Assembly: GCF_026626705.1 (NCBI RefSeq)
Contig: NZ_JAPNKC010000001.1
Coordinates: 434,001 to 498,000, forward strand
DNA length: 64,000 bases
Direction of reading: 5' to 3'
Source: Pyxidicoccus sp. MSG2
GTDB lineage: Bacteria > Myxococcota > Myxococcia > Myxococcales > Myxococcaceae
This document shows, piece by piece, positions 42,041 through 48,700 of the stretch. The translations under genes were made by a program, and so were the position numbers. The notes beneath the pieces are model-generated. The model was not told the DNA's origin. It was given only the letters and a program-made list of their open reading frames with translations, and did no database searches. Numbering within the stretch: the stretch's first letter is position 1; each line of letters begins with the position of its first letter.

Positions 42041-44122
42041 TTAGAGCGTCCTGCCCTCGCCGTCGACGGCCAGCCGGCACCCGGTGGGAACCGAGAAGCC
42101 GTTGGTCGGCGTGGTGCTGGCGGAGCCACCGGAGACGGCGTTGGAGCCCAGGCCGAAGGCGGCGAAGGCCGTCCACAGCCGGCAGACGTCCTCGCCGTTG
42201 TGCAGGGCGGTGGCGGCCTGGATGATGCCGTCACGCACCTGCGTGAAGGTCGGGCTGCACGGCGTGTTCTTCAGGCCCTGCGTGAAGTACAGCATCATGC
42301 GCTGGTTACCAGCGCTGCCCGTGGCGTTGTACAGGTTGGAGTTGAAGCCCCACTGGGTCACGAGCGCCCAGTACGCCTCCCACATCGCCTGCGTGAAGAC
42401 CGAGCCCACGCCGTGCGGAACGGCCATGCCGTTGATGCTGGCGTAGGTCCACGTGTTGACGGAGGAGCTGGTGCTGTAGCGCTGGGTGCGGATGCCCACG
42501 CCGGTGGTGGCCTGGTTCAGCGCGTACGTGCCCACGCCACGGCCCTGCGCGGCCGTGTCCGTCGCCTTGGCGGTGTAGAAGAGCGAGAGGAAGTCGCTGA
42601 TGCCCTCGCCCGGCTGCTGCCGGTTGCCGAGGCACGACACGTTGCTGGGGCCGCCGACGAGGCGGTTGGAGATGCCGTGGCCGTACTCGTGGACGATGAT
42701 GCCCGAGTCCAGGTCTCCGTCCTTGTTCGGCGTCACCGTGTTCCACTTGTACATCTGCATGCGCGGGCGCTGGCCGTCCGGCGGAGTGGAGAAGTTGGCG
42801 TTGTTGGTGCCGCCGCCGTCCTGTGCCTCCGCGCGCACGTCGTCGTTGCCCGCGCCGCCGCGGCCGTAGTTGTTCACCTGGAAGTTGCCGGACACCTCGT
42901 CGAACCCGTACTGGTACTGGACGTCGTGGATGATGTTGTTCCAGTAGAACAGGTTGGTGACGGCCGCCGGGATGTACGTGGACGGCGCGCCCGTGAGGCT
43001 GAGCGTGAAGCTGCAGGCCAGCGTGGTGCCGCACGACGGCTCCGACGTGGGCGGCAGGCCGTCGTTGTTGCTGTCCTCGTACGCGTGGACGTTGTTGCCA
43101 CGGGGAATGGTGTACTCGGCCCCGGTGACGCCGTTCGTGTCATGCCAGCCGTAGGGCGAGGCCAGCGCGTTGGCGGGGTTGGTGACCACCACGCGCCCGT
43201 CCGAGGGCGGCAGCGGCGAGGTGTGGTTGGGGCTCTCCACCGGCACCGGGTAGACCTTGTAGGTGTCGTCGGCCACCCAGTCGAAGCGCGTCCACACCTC
43301 GCCCGTCTGGGCGTCCACCGTCACGTCGTAGTCGTGCTGCTGGTCCGGGGTGTGGACCTGGAAGTGCCACACCAGGCGGGCCTCGCCCCGGCGCACGGGC
43401 AGCACCGCCAGCTCCGCGTCGATGGGCTCGCTCGAGAAGCCCTCCACCTCCACGCGCGTGCGCTGCTTCACGCCGGGCTCCGCCTTCAGCGCCCGGGGCA
43501 CCCCCGCGAGCGACGCACCCAGGTGCTTCGCCAGGCTCGCCACCGCGTCGGCGGCGCCCAGGCGCGGCTCCACGCTGGCGAGGGCCGCGTCCACCGCGGG
43601 CAGGAAGTCGCTGTGCACGCCGAGGACGCGCCCGTCCCGGTCCACGTTGATTTGAAGCTGCGCGTTGTAGACGGGCAGCCCCTTGTGCGACTGGCGCAGG
43701 TACAGGTTGGTGATGCCGCTGACCTTCGAGTAGACGCGGTCCGTCACCTCCAACTGCGTCAGGTCCTCCAGCGCCAGCCCGAGCGCCTCGTGGTGCTTCT
43801 GGACGAAGTCCAGGCCGACGGCCAGCGCATCGCCGCTGCTGGGAGCGGAGAGCGCACCCAGGGGGTTGGTGAGCGAGCGCACCAGCCCGCGCGACTCGTC
43901 CACCTCCACGAGGAGGTCCGGCACGCTCTGGCGCAGCGCCGCCTCACCGGACTTCTGACTCACGGAGAAGCCGAAGCGGGCCTGCGCGTTGTACGTGTCG
44001 CGCGCGTCGTGGTTGCGGGCGCCGCCAGACTCCTGGGCGACTGCCATTGCCGAGGGGCCCGTGAGGGCCCCCATGAGAAACACCGCATGGAAGAGGCGCC
44101 TTCGGTAGGAACCAGTGGACAT
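42041..44122 (-). CDS. Secreted M36 (fungalysin-type) zinc metalloprotease
   Basis: 693 aa with a prepro organisation. AGGAG precedes the ATG at 44122. A signal peptide ends SAMAVA-QES. A propeptide (FTP-like; YLRQSHKGLPVYNAQLQINVD) spans about 60-270, and the M36 catalytic domain about 300-690 has the zinc motif HEYGHGISN at H478-H482 plus a downstream GEGISDFLSLFY with the third ligand Glu. It degrades proteins outside the cell, fitting predation or nutrient release. The propeptide should be removed autocatalytically (family knowledge). Confidence 0.92.
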   Translation of the reverse strand: MSTGSYRRRLFHAVFLMGALTGPSAMAVAQESGGARNHDARDTYNAQARFGFSVSQKSGEAALRQSVPDLLVEVDESRGLVRSLTNPLGALSAPSSGDALAVGLDFVQKHHEALGLALEDLTQLEVTDRVYSKVSGITNLYLRQSHKGLPVYNAQLQINVDRDGRVLGVHSDFLPAVDAALASVEPRLGAADAVASLAKHLGASLAGVPRALKAEPGVKQRTRVEVEGFSSEPIDAELAVLPVRRGEARLVWHFQVHTPDQQHDYDVTVDAQTGEVWTRFDWVADDTYKVYPVPVESPNHTSPLPPSDGRVVVTNPANALASPYGWHDTNGVTGAEYTIPRGNNVHAYEDSNNDGLPPTSEPSCGTTLACSFTLSLTGAPSTYIPAAVTNLFYWNNIIHDVQYQYGFDEVSGNFQVNNYGRGGAGNDDVRAEAQDGGGTNNANFSTPPDGQRPRMQMYKWNTVTPNKDGDLDSGIIVHEYGHGISNRLVGGPSNVSCLGNRQQPGEGISDFLSLFYTAKATDTAAQGRGVGTYALNQATTGVGIRTQRYSTSSSVNTWTYASINGMAVPHGVGSVFTQAMWEAYWALVTQWGFNSNLYNATGSAGNQRMMLYFTQGLKNTPCSPTFTQVRDGIIQAATALHNGEDVCRLWTAFAAFGLGSNAVSGGSASTTPTNGFSVPTGCRLAVDGEGRTL

Positions 44123-44384
44123 GTCGTGCTCCTGCGTTGCGGGGGACTGCCCCGGATGGGGCGGCTCCTTCATAAGCAAGGAAGTCAGCTTTCACACGTA
44201 AATCTTGAATATCTCGTTAGTGGCTGATTTTTACGACGGGAAGGAAACCCTCACGCACGCGGCCGTCGCGCCGCGCCATCCCATTGACGAGACGCGGCAA
44301 TCCCGAGCCCGAACACGGACGCGCGGGGGAGCCCGTGCAGCGAATGGGACACGTCGGGCGTGCGGCTTGCAGTCCCTCGCGCGC

Positions 44385-45701
44385 ATGACGTCCCCCGCCA
44401 CTCCCGCGCCAGCCGTCCCGACGGAAGCCCACCCCATCGACGCGTCCGAGCGCCTGCCGCTGGTCGACACGCTGCGCGGCTTCGCGCTGTGCGGCGTCTT
44501 CATGGCCAACGTCTACCTCTGGTTCAGCGGGCGCATGTTCCTCTCCCGAGAGCAGTACGAGGTGGCCTACAAGGACCCGTCCTGGCTGGACACCGTCAGC
44601 AACTACCTGTTCGGCGTGCTGATTGGCGGCCGGTTCGTCGCCCTCTTCTCGTTCCTGTTCGGCCTGGGGTTCGCGGTGCAGCTCGGACGCGCGGAGCGGC
44701 GCGGAGCTTCAGTGGTGCCGGTATATGCGCGGCGACTCACGGTGATGCTGCTCCTGGGGCTCGCGCACCTGTTCCTGCTCTTCCAGGGCGACATCGTCAG
44801 CACCTACGCCCTGCTGGGCTTCACGCTGCTCGTGTTCCACCGGCGCGCGGACCGCACGCTGCTGGTGTGGGCGGCAGTGCTCATCTTCCTCGCGCCCGTG
44901 CTGGAGCACCTGGCGCTGCGGCTGCCGCAGTTGCTGGGCACACCGGGCGCCGCGGAGGCCGCGAAGGCGTCCGCGGACCGCTCCACGGCGCTCAAGGCCC
45001 AGGTGCTGGAGGCGTTCATGCACGGCTCGTGGCTGGACACGGTGCGGGTCGGCGCGGCGTACTACGTGGGAGACCTGGGGCGGATGCTCAGCATCTTCTT
45101 CCCCGTCATCGTCGGCCGCTTCCTGCTGGGCCTGTGGGCGGGCCGCCGCCGCCTCTTCCACGACGCGCCCCGGCACCTGCCCTTCTTCCGCCGGCTGCTC
45201 GCGTGGGGACTGGGGCTGGGGCTCCTCGCCAGCGGACTGGGCGTGCTCGTCGGGCAGCTCTTCTCCCGCAAGGTCCTCCAGCCGGACTCGCTGCCATGGC
45301 TGCCGTTCGCCATGGCGCCGGTGCGCCACCTGGGGGAGATGGGAATCGCGGCGGCCTACGTCGCCATCATCACCCTGCTCTTCCAGCGCGAGGCGTGGCG
45401 GCGCCGCCTGTCGGTGCTGGCGCCGGTGGGGCGCATGGCGCTGACGAACTACCTCCTGGAGTCGGTGCTGGGCGTGGCCCTCTTCTACGGGTACGGGCTG
45501 GGGCTGATGAACACGTTCGGCTCGGCGGCGCAGTTCGCGGTGGCCCTGGCGCTCTTCGCCCTCCAGATTGTCTTCAGCCACCTGTGGCTGGCGCGCTTCC
45601 GCTTCGGCCCCGCCGAGTGGGTGACGCGCTCGCTGACGTACGGCCGGGCGCAGCCGATGCGCCGCGGCTCCGTGCGGGAGGACACGGTGGTGAACGCCTG
45701 A
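44385..45701 (+). CDS. DUF418 / YeiB-family membrane protein
   Basis: 438 aa with about ten hydrophobic segments. The DUF418 N-terminal signature RLPLVDTLRGFALCGVFMANV is followed by FALFSFLFGLGFAVQLGRAE-like loops. The C-terminal half (GRMALTNYLLESVLGVALFYGYG, then RFGPAEWVTRSLTYGR) is also typical. The molecular role of the family is not established, though some members lie near envelope genes. The start at 44385 is preferred because the in-frame extension to 44205 is not protein-like. It is divergent from the M36 protease gene, which starts 262 nt away. Confidence 0.85.
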   Translation: MTSPATPAPAVPTEAHPIDASERLPLVDTLRGFALCGVFMANVYLWFSGRMFLSREQYEVAYKDPSWLDTVSNYLFGVLIGGRFVALFSFLFGLGFAVQLGRAERRGASVVPVYARRLTVMLLLGLAHLFLLFQGDIVSTYALLGFTLLVFHRRADRTLLVWAAVLIFLAPVLEHLALRLPQLLGTPGAAEAAKASADRSTALKAQVLEAFMHGSWLDTVRVGAAYYVGDLGRMLSIFFPVIVGRFLLGLWAGRRRLFHDAPRHLPFFRRLLAWGLGLGLLASGLGVLVGQLFSRKVLQPDSLPWLPFAMAPVRHLGEMGIAAAYVAIITLLFQREAWRRRLSVLAPVGRMALTNYLLESVLGVALFYGYGLGLMNTFGSAAQFAVALALFALQIVFSHLWLARFRFGPAEWVTRSLTYGRAQPMRRGSVREDTVVNA

Positions 45702-45777
45702 CCTCGTCCTCAGTCGCACAAGGTCATCGTGTACGAGGAGGACTGCTACCTGTGAGTCCGTGCCGGGCGCCGCGGGG

Positions 45778-46134
45778 CTACTGGATGGTCAGGCTGAGGT
45801 GTTCCCCCGCGGTGACCGGCAGTTCCTGATCGCCGTCGGAGACAGCGTCGGAGCCGATGGTCTCCGTCCGGAAGCGAATCCGGTCCGTGTCGCGAATCGT
45901 CTGGTGGGGGATGACGAAGTTGCGGGTCGACATCGCGGGGACGGTGCCCAGGCGGACCCGGCTTGCCCCGTTCATCACGTACACGAAGAGGTTGAAGTCG
46001 ACGGTCTTCAGGTTGCGCACCTCGACCGTCGTATCCGGAGGCGGGGGCTTGGACGGGTCCTCCACCTTCTGGGCGCTGCTGCAGGAGACCGCGAGGACAA
46101 GCAGGGCGAACGGGACGACCTGGGTTGCACGCAT
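45778..46134 (-). CDS. Small lipoprotein with beta-rich domain
   Basis: 118 aa. The signal and lipobox are MRATQVVPFALLVLAVSC. A Pro-rich linker (KPPPPD) precedes a single beta-domain: TTVEVRNLKTVDFNLFVYV, SRVRLGTVPAMSTRNFVIP and LPVTAGEHLSLTIQ. Similar short lipoproteins with a conserved NxxxxDxNLYV-type motif occur widely in myxobacteria without a known role. GGAGAGG precedes the start. It is divergent from the 245-aa conserved gene at 46258. Confidence 0.75.
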   Translation of the reverse strand: MRATQVVPFALLVLAVSCSSAQKVEDPSKPPPPDTTVEVRNLKTVDFNLFVYVMNGASRVRLGTVPAMSTRNFVIPHQTIRDTDRIRFRTETIGSDAVSDGDQELPVTAGEHLSLTIQ

Positions 46135-46212
46135 GGCACCTCTCCATCCGTTGGAGGAGGCAGAAGCCTAACAGCTCCTCCGGACCGAGGGACTTGTCAG
46201 GACTTCGCAATG

Positions 46213-46224
46213 TCCGACGTCGGA
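46213..46224. promoter_or_regulatory. 12-bp perfect palindrome upstream of the conserved gene
   Basis: TCCGACGTCGGA is fully self-complementary and lies 33 bp before the ATG at 46258, in a 123-base divergent intergenic region. It is a candidate operator for the gene and the RNA locus that follows. Confidence 0.4.
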
Positions 46225-46257
46225 TGGGCCAACCAAAAACAAGATTGAAGAGACGTC

Positions 46258-46995
46258 ATGACCAGGCTGAACCAGATCATCGCTGTCGAGAAGGGCGTCA
46301 AGAACCGCTCGCAGCAGGAACTCACGCAGGCGCACCACGACCTGCAGAAACCGCAGCTCCTCGCCGGAATCTCGCGCACCTATCAACCCCGTGACGAGGA
46401 GGGCGAGCGCTTTCCGCCCGAGTCCACGCGCGTCCAGGTGCGCACCGACGACGTGCTGAAGAAGACCCGCGAAATCCTTGCCCGGCTGTTCGATGTCACC
46501 GCCACCAAGGACCTCACCAACTGCCACGCCCGCGCTGACGTGAAGGTGGACGGCAAGGTGCTGCTCAAGGGGGCCCCCGCCACGTACCTCCTCTTCCTGG
46601 AGAAGCAGCTGGTGGACCTGCACACCTTCGTGCAGAAGCTCCCCACGCTGGACCCGTCGGAGAGCTGGGTGCCGGACCCCGCCCAGGGGCTGTGGGCGAC
46701 CGAGCCGGTGCAGACGGCCAAGACGAAGAAGGTCCCTCGCAACCACGTGAAGTCCGAGGCCACGGAGAAGCACCCGGCCCAGGTGGAGGTGTATTACGAG
46801 GACATCGTCGTCGGGTACTGGAAGACGGTGAAGTTCTCCGGCGCCCTGCCCGCCATTCGCGTCAACGACATGCTGGAGCGCGTGGAGAAGCTGCAGCAGG
46901 CCGTGAAGTTCGCCCGCGAGGAGGCCAACGCCGTCGAGGTGGAGGAGCTCAAGGCCGGCGACGCGCTGCTCGGCTATCTCTTCGGCCAGGCTTAA
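46258..46995 (+). CDS. Conserved protein of unknown function upstream of tRNA-like RNAs
   Basis: 245 aa, soluble, no signal peptide. Two strongly conserved-looking blocks are seen: the N-terminal MTRLNQIIAVEKGVKNRSQQELTQAHHD-type start (quoted in parts: LNQIIAVEKGVKNR, then QKPQLLAGISRTYQP) and a C-terminal helical stretch (VNDMLERVEKLQQAVKFARE). The middle carries VPRNHVKSEATEKHPAQVEVYYED. I recall similar proteins from actinobacteria and phages carrying a DUF name (DUF7873), but this is memory, not a search. No enzyme motif is visible. Basic patches (TKKVPRNHVK) would allow RNA binding. It is followed directly, on the same strand, by two permuted tRNA-like RNA modules, so it may work with them (inference). 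Confidence 0.7.
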   Translation: MTRLNQIIAVEKGVKNRSQQELTQAHHDLQKPQLLAGISRTYQPRDEEGERFPPESTRVQVRTDDVLKKTREILARLFDVTATKDLTNCHARADVKVDGKVLLKGAPATYLLFLEKQLVDLHTFVQKLPTLDPSESWVPDPAQGLWATEPVQTAKTKKVPRNHVKSEATEKHPAQVEVYYEDIVVGYWKTVKFSGALPAIRVNDMLERVEKLQQAVKFAREEANAVEVEELKAGDALLGYLFGQA

Positions 46996-47050
46996 GGCCC
47001 TAAAAGTTTTCGGAGTACAAACTCAAGCTCAGCAGCAGACTCACGCGGAA

Positions 47051-47152
47051 CGCTCCCGGGTCGCCGTCAGTGCAGGTTCGAGTCCTGCCCCCGTCACCAC
47101 TCCTCACGACGGGGTAGCCCAATTGGTAGAGGCACGCGACAGCCAGGGAGCG
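47051..47152 (+). ncRNA. Permuted tRNA-like module A
   Basis: Read in order: CGCTCCC (47051-47057); GTCGC (47060-47064); T-arm GCAGG-TTCGAGT-CCTGC (47072-47088); acceptor 3' strand CCCCGTC (47089-47095), A, CCA (47097-47099); 8-nt linker; acceptor 5' strand GACGGGG (47108-47114); TA; D-arm GCC...GGC with loop containing TTGGTAGA (47117-47133); GCGAC (47136-47140); GGGAGCG (47146-47152). The acceptor (7 bp), anticodon-like (5 bp) and outer (7 bp) stems are all perfect. The halves are in reverse order compared with a tRNA gene. No 5' half lies upstream and no matching 3' half lies downstream, so these are not two neighbouring tRNAs. A competing 8-bp pairing GCGACAGC (47136) / GCTGTCGC (47196) also exists. 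Confidence 0.65.
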
Positions 47153-47203
47153 CGAAGCACCCCAGAATCAGACTCTGACTCCAGACTCAGCATTCGCTGT
47201 CGC

Positions 47204-47345
47204 AGGTCCGATCAACCGTTTCCGCTCGCCCCCTCGAGATGCTGGTGCAATTCCAGCCCGCCGCTCCATCCGCCTTGCGCGGCGGTCGTTCAATCGCAGG
47301 ACGCGAGGTCTCAACCTGAAGCGGAGACTTCAAACGTGCGGACCT
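47204..47345 (+). ncRNA. YrlA-class Y RNA candidate (permuted tRNA-like module B with closing stem)
   Basis: Nested stems from outside in: AGGTCCG (47204-47210) / CGGACCT (47339-47345); GTTTCCGCT (47218-47226) / AGCGGAGAC (47320-47328), one G-U; CCTCG (47232-47236) / CGAGG (47304-47308). Inside lies a tRNA body in permuted order: 4-nt variable region, T-arm GCTGG-TGCAATT-CCAGC, CCGCCGC (47258-47264), T, CCA (47266-47268), 10-nt linker, GCGGCGG (47279-47285), 2 nt, D-arm GTTC...GGAC (47288-47302), 1 nt, then the anticodon-like stem. Inter-stem spacings are exactly those of a tRNA. GGTCCGA in the outer stem matches the sequence in the Ro-binding helix of Y RNAs (known from vertebrate Y1/Y3). 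The D-loop lacks GG and the T-loop is TGCAATT, so it is not a normal charged tRNA. Confidence 0.7.
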
Positions 47346-47363
47346 CATCCATGGCAGCACCCC

Positions 47364-47405
47364 GAGCCCGGTCAGGAGGACACCCTGGCCGGGCTCACCA
47401 TTTTT
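47364..47405 (+). terminator. Intrinsic terminator of the RNA locus
   Basis: GAGCCCGGTCAGG (47364-47376) and CCTGGCCGGGCTC (47384-47396) pair over 13 bp with one G-U, a 7-nt loop, then ACCA and TTTTT (47401-47405). It ends the tRNA-like RNA region 19 nt after the outer stem of module B. U-tailed terminators are uncommon in this GC-rich window, which supports a discrete noncoding transcript. Confidence 0.75.
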
Positions 47406-47506
47406 CGCAGCCCGTGGCCGGCTGCCTGCCCGCACGAAGGGCGTGAATATCCGCGCGGGCTGTCCGTCCAGGGGGCGCAACGCTCCTTCCCCAAGGACTT
47501 CTCCCC

Positions 47507-48700
47507 ATGCGCCGTCCCTCCCCCCGGGCGCACGCTGGCTTCGTGCTGGCTGCGACCCTGTTGCCCCTGTGCGTCTTCGCGTCCCCGCTGCGCCTCCAGC
47601 TCGCGCGCTTCGACAGCGCGGTGACCGACGTCCCCGACCTGAGCGCGCAGACCCTGCAGGACCGCACCGCCTACGGGCTCACGCAGGCCCTCGCGCTCGA
47701 CAAGGGCCGGGCCACGCTGGTGGCTCCGGGCGCGCTGGAGGACGCGGACCTGCTGGTGGGAGGCAAGCTGGGGCGCAACGGGACGAAGTACCAGCTCGTG
47801 TACGTCCTCCAGACACGGGCCGAGCCGAGGCTCCGGACGCAGCTGTCCTACGAGTTCGTCAACCCGCGGCTCAGCGACCGGGGCGTCACGGTGATGGCGC
47901 AGGAGGTCCTCACCGAGGCCGTGAAGCTGGAGGAGGCCAGGAAGGCCCAGGCGGCGGCAGCGCCGCAACCCACGCCCGCGCCCGAGCCCGAGCCCAGGGT
48001 TGCGCGTGCCCCCGCGGCACCGCCTCCAGAGCCGGAGCGCGTGAGCAGCCCTCCCGTGCCCCAGGCGCCCCGTGAGCGTGAGCCCGTGGCGTCCCTGGAG
48101 CCGGAGGCCCCGTCCAATGTGTTCGAGGCCCGGCAGCAGCCGCTCGTCGTCATCCACACCGGGCTGACGGGCCTCTATGTCCCCGGCTCGGGAGCGGCGG
48201 GCTTCGGCGCCGCGGTCGAGCCGAAGTGGAACATCACCGACTCCCTCGCCGCGGGCTTCCGGTTCGACGGTGGCGTGACGATGGGCGGCAGCATCGCGGC
48301 GCGGGGGACCACGTCGTTCTCGGCAGGGGCTTCAGCGGCGACGCTCGTCAAAGGCGAGTTCCTCCTCGGCCGCCACGGGGTGCGCCCGTTCGTGGGCGTG
48401 GGCGCCGGCATGTACATGCTCGCGAATCAGAGCGTGGCCGCGAGCGTGGAGGGCGCGGGCCTCAACCAGTCCGGCGGCACGTTCTTCGGCGTGGCCCCGC
48501 AGTTCGGCGTCGACTTCGGCGGCGTCCGCCTGGGGCTGACGTACAACCACATCCTCGGCGCGGACGTCGTCGTCGAGCAGAACATCAACGCGGGCATCGA
48601 GGCGGAGCGCATCCACCGCAACTACCTCCAGGTGGAGATTGCGTTCCGCGTCGCCAGGTTCGGCACGCCGCGGCGCCCCGTCGGCGCCAGCCGCTACTAG
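47507..48700 (+). CDS. Outer-membrane beta-barrel-like protein with Pro-rich linker
   Basis: 397 aa. A signal peptide ends VFA-SPLRL. Residues about 25-140 form an alpha/beta domain (LRLQLARFDSAVTDVPDL, LVGGKLGRNGTKYQLVYVL), suggestive of the TolB-N/CsgG-like domains that sense or bind periplasmic ligands. Residues about 145-205 are a Pro/Glu/Ala-rich linker. Residues about 210-397 look like an eight-stranded small barrel (FVGVGAGMYMLANQS, FFGVAPQFGVDFGGVRLGLTYNH, YLQVEIAFRVAR). It is probably an outer-membrane protein of unknown role. It overlaps the convergent hybrid kinase by 4 nt. Confidence 0.7.
   Translation: MRRPSPRAHAGFVLAATLLPLCVFASPLRLQLARFDSAVTDVPDLSAQTLQDRTAYGLTQALALDKGRATLVAPGALEDADLLVGGKLGRNGTKYQLVYVLQTRAEPRLRTQLSYEFVNPRLSDRGVTVMAQEVLTEAVKLEEARKAQAAAAPQPTPAPEPEPRVARAPAAPPPEPERVSSPPVPQAPREREPVASLEPEAPSNVFEARQQPLVVIHTGLTGLYVPGSGAAGFGAAVEPKWNITDSLAAGFRFDGGVTMGGSIAARGTTSFSAGASAATLVKGEFLLGRHGVRPFVGVGAGMYMLANQSVAASVEGAGLNQSGGTFFGVAPQFGVDFGGVRLGLTYNHILGADVVVEQNINAGIEAERIHRNYLQVEIAFRVARFGTPRRPVGASRY

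Noticed and set aside
45702..45755. In-frame 17-codon extension past the DUF418 stop (PRPQSHKVIVYEEDCYL)
   Set aside because: A short open run after TGA without any sign of recoding; most likely chance in a GC-rich genome.
46996..47200. Two ordinary adjacent tRNA genes
   Set aside because: The 3' half precedes the 5' half, no upstream 5' half fits before the CDS stop at 46995, and no downstream CCCCGTC partner exists. The perfect acceptor pairing only works in permuted order.
47161..47203. Leu-type anticodon arm (CAGA-ATCAGAC-TCTG) and a T-arm-like GCAGGTCCGATC as a third tRNA
   Set aside because: The stem is only 4 bp, no acceptor pair is available, and the GGTCCGATC part is used in the outer stem of module B. 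Kept only as a possible tRNA relic.
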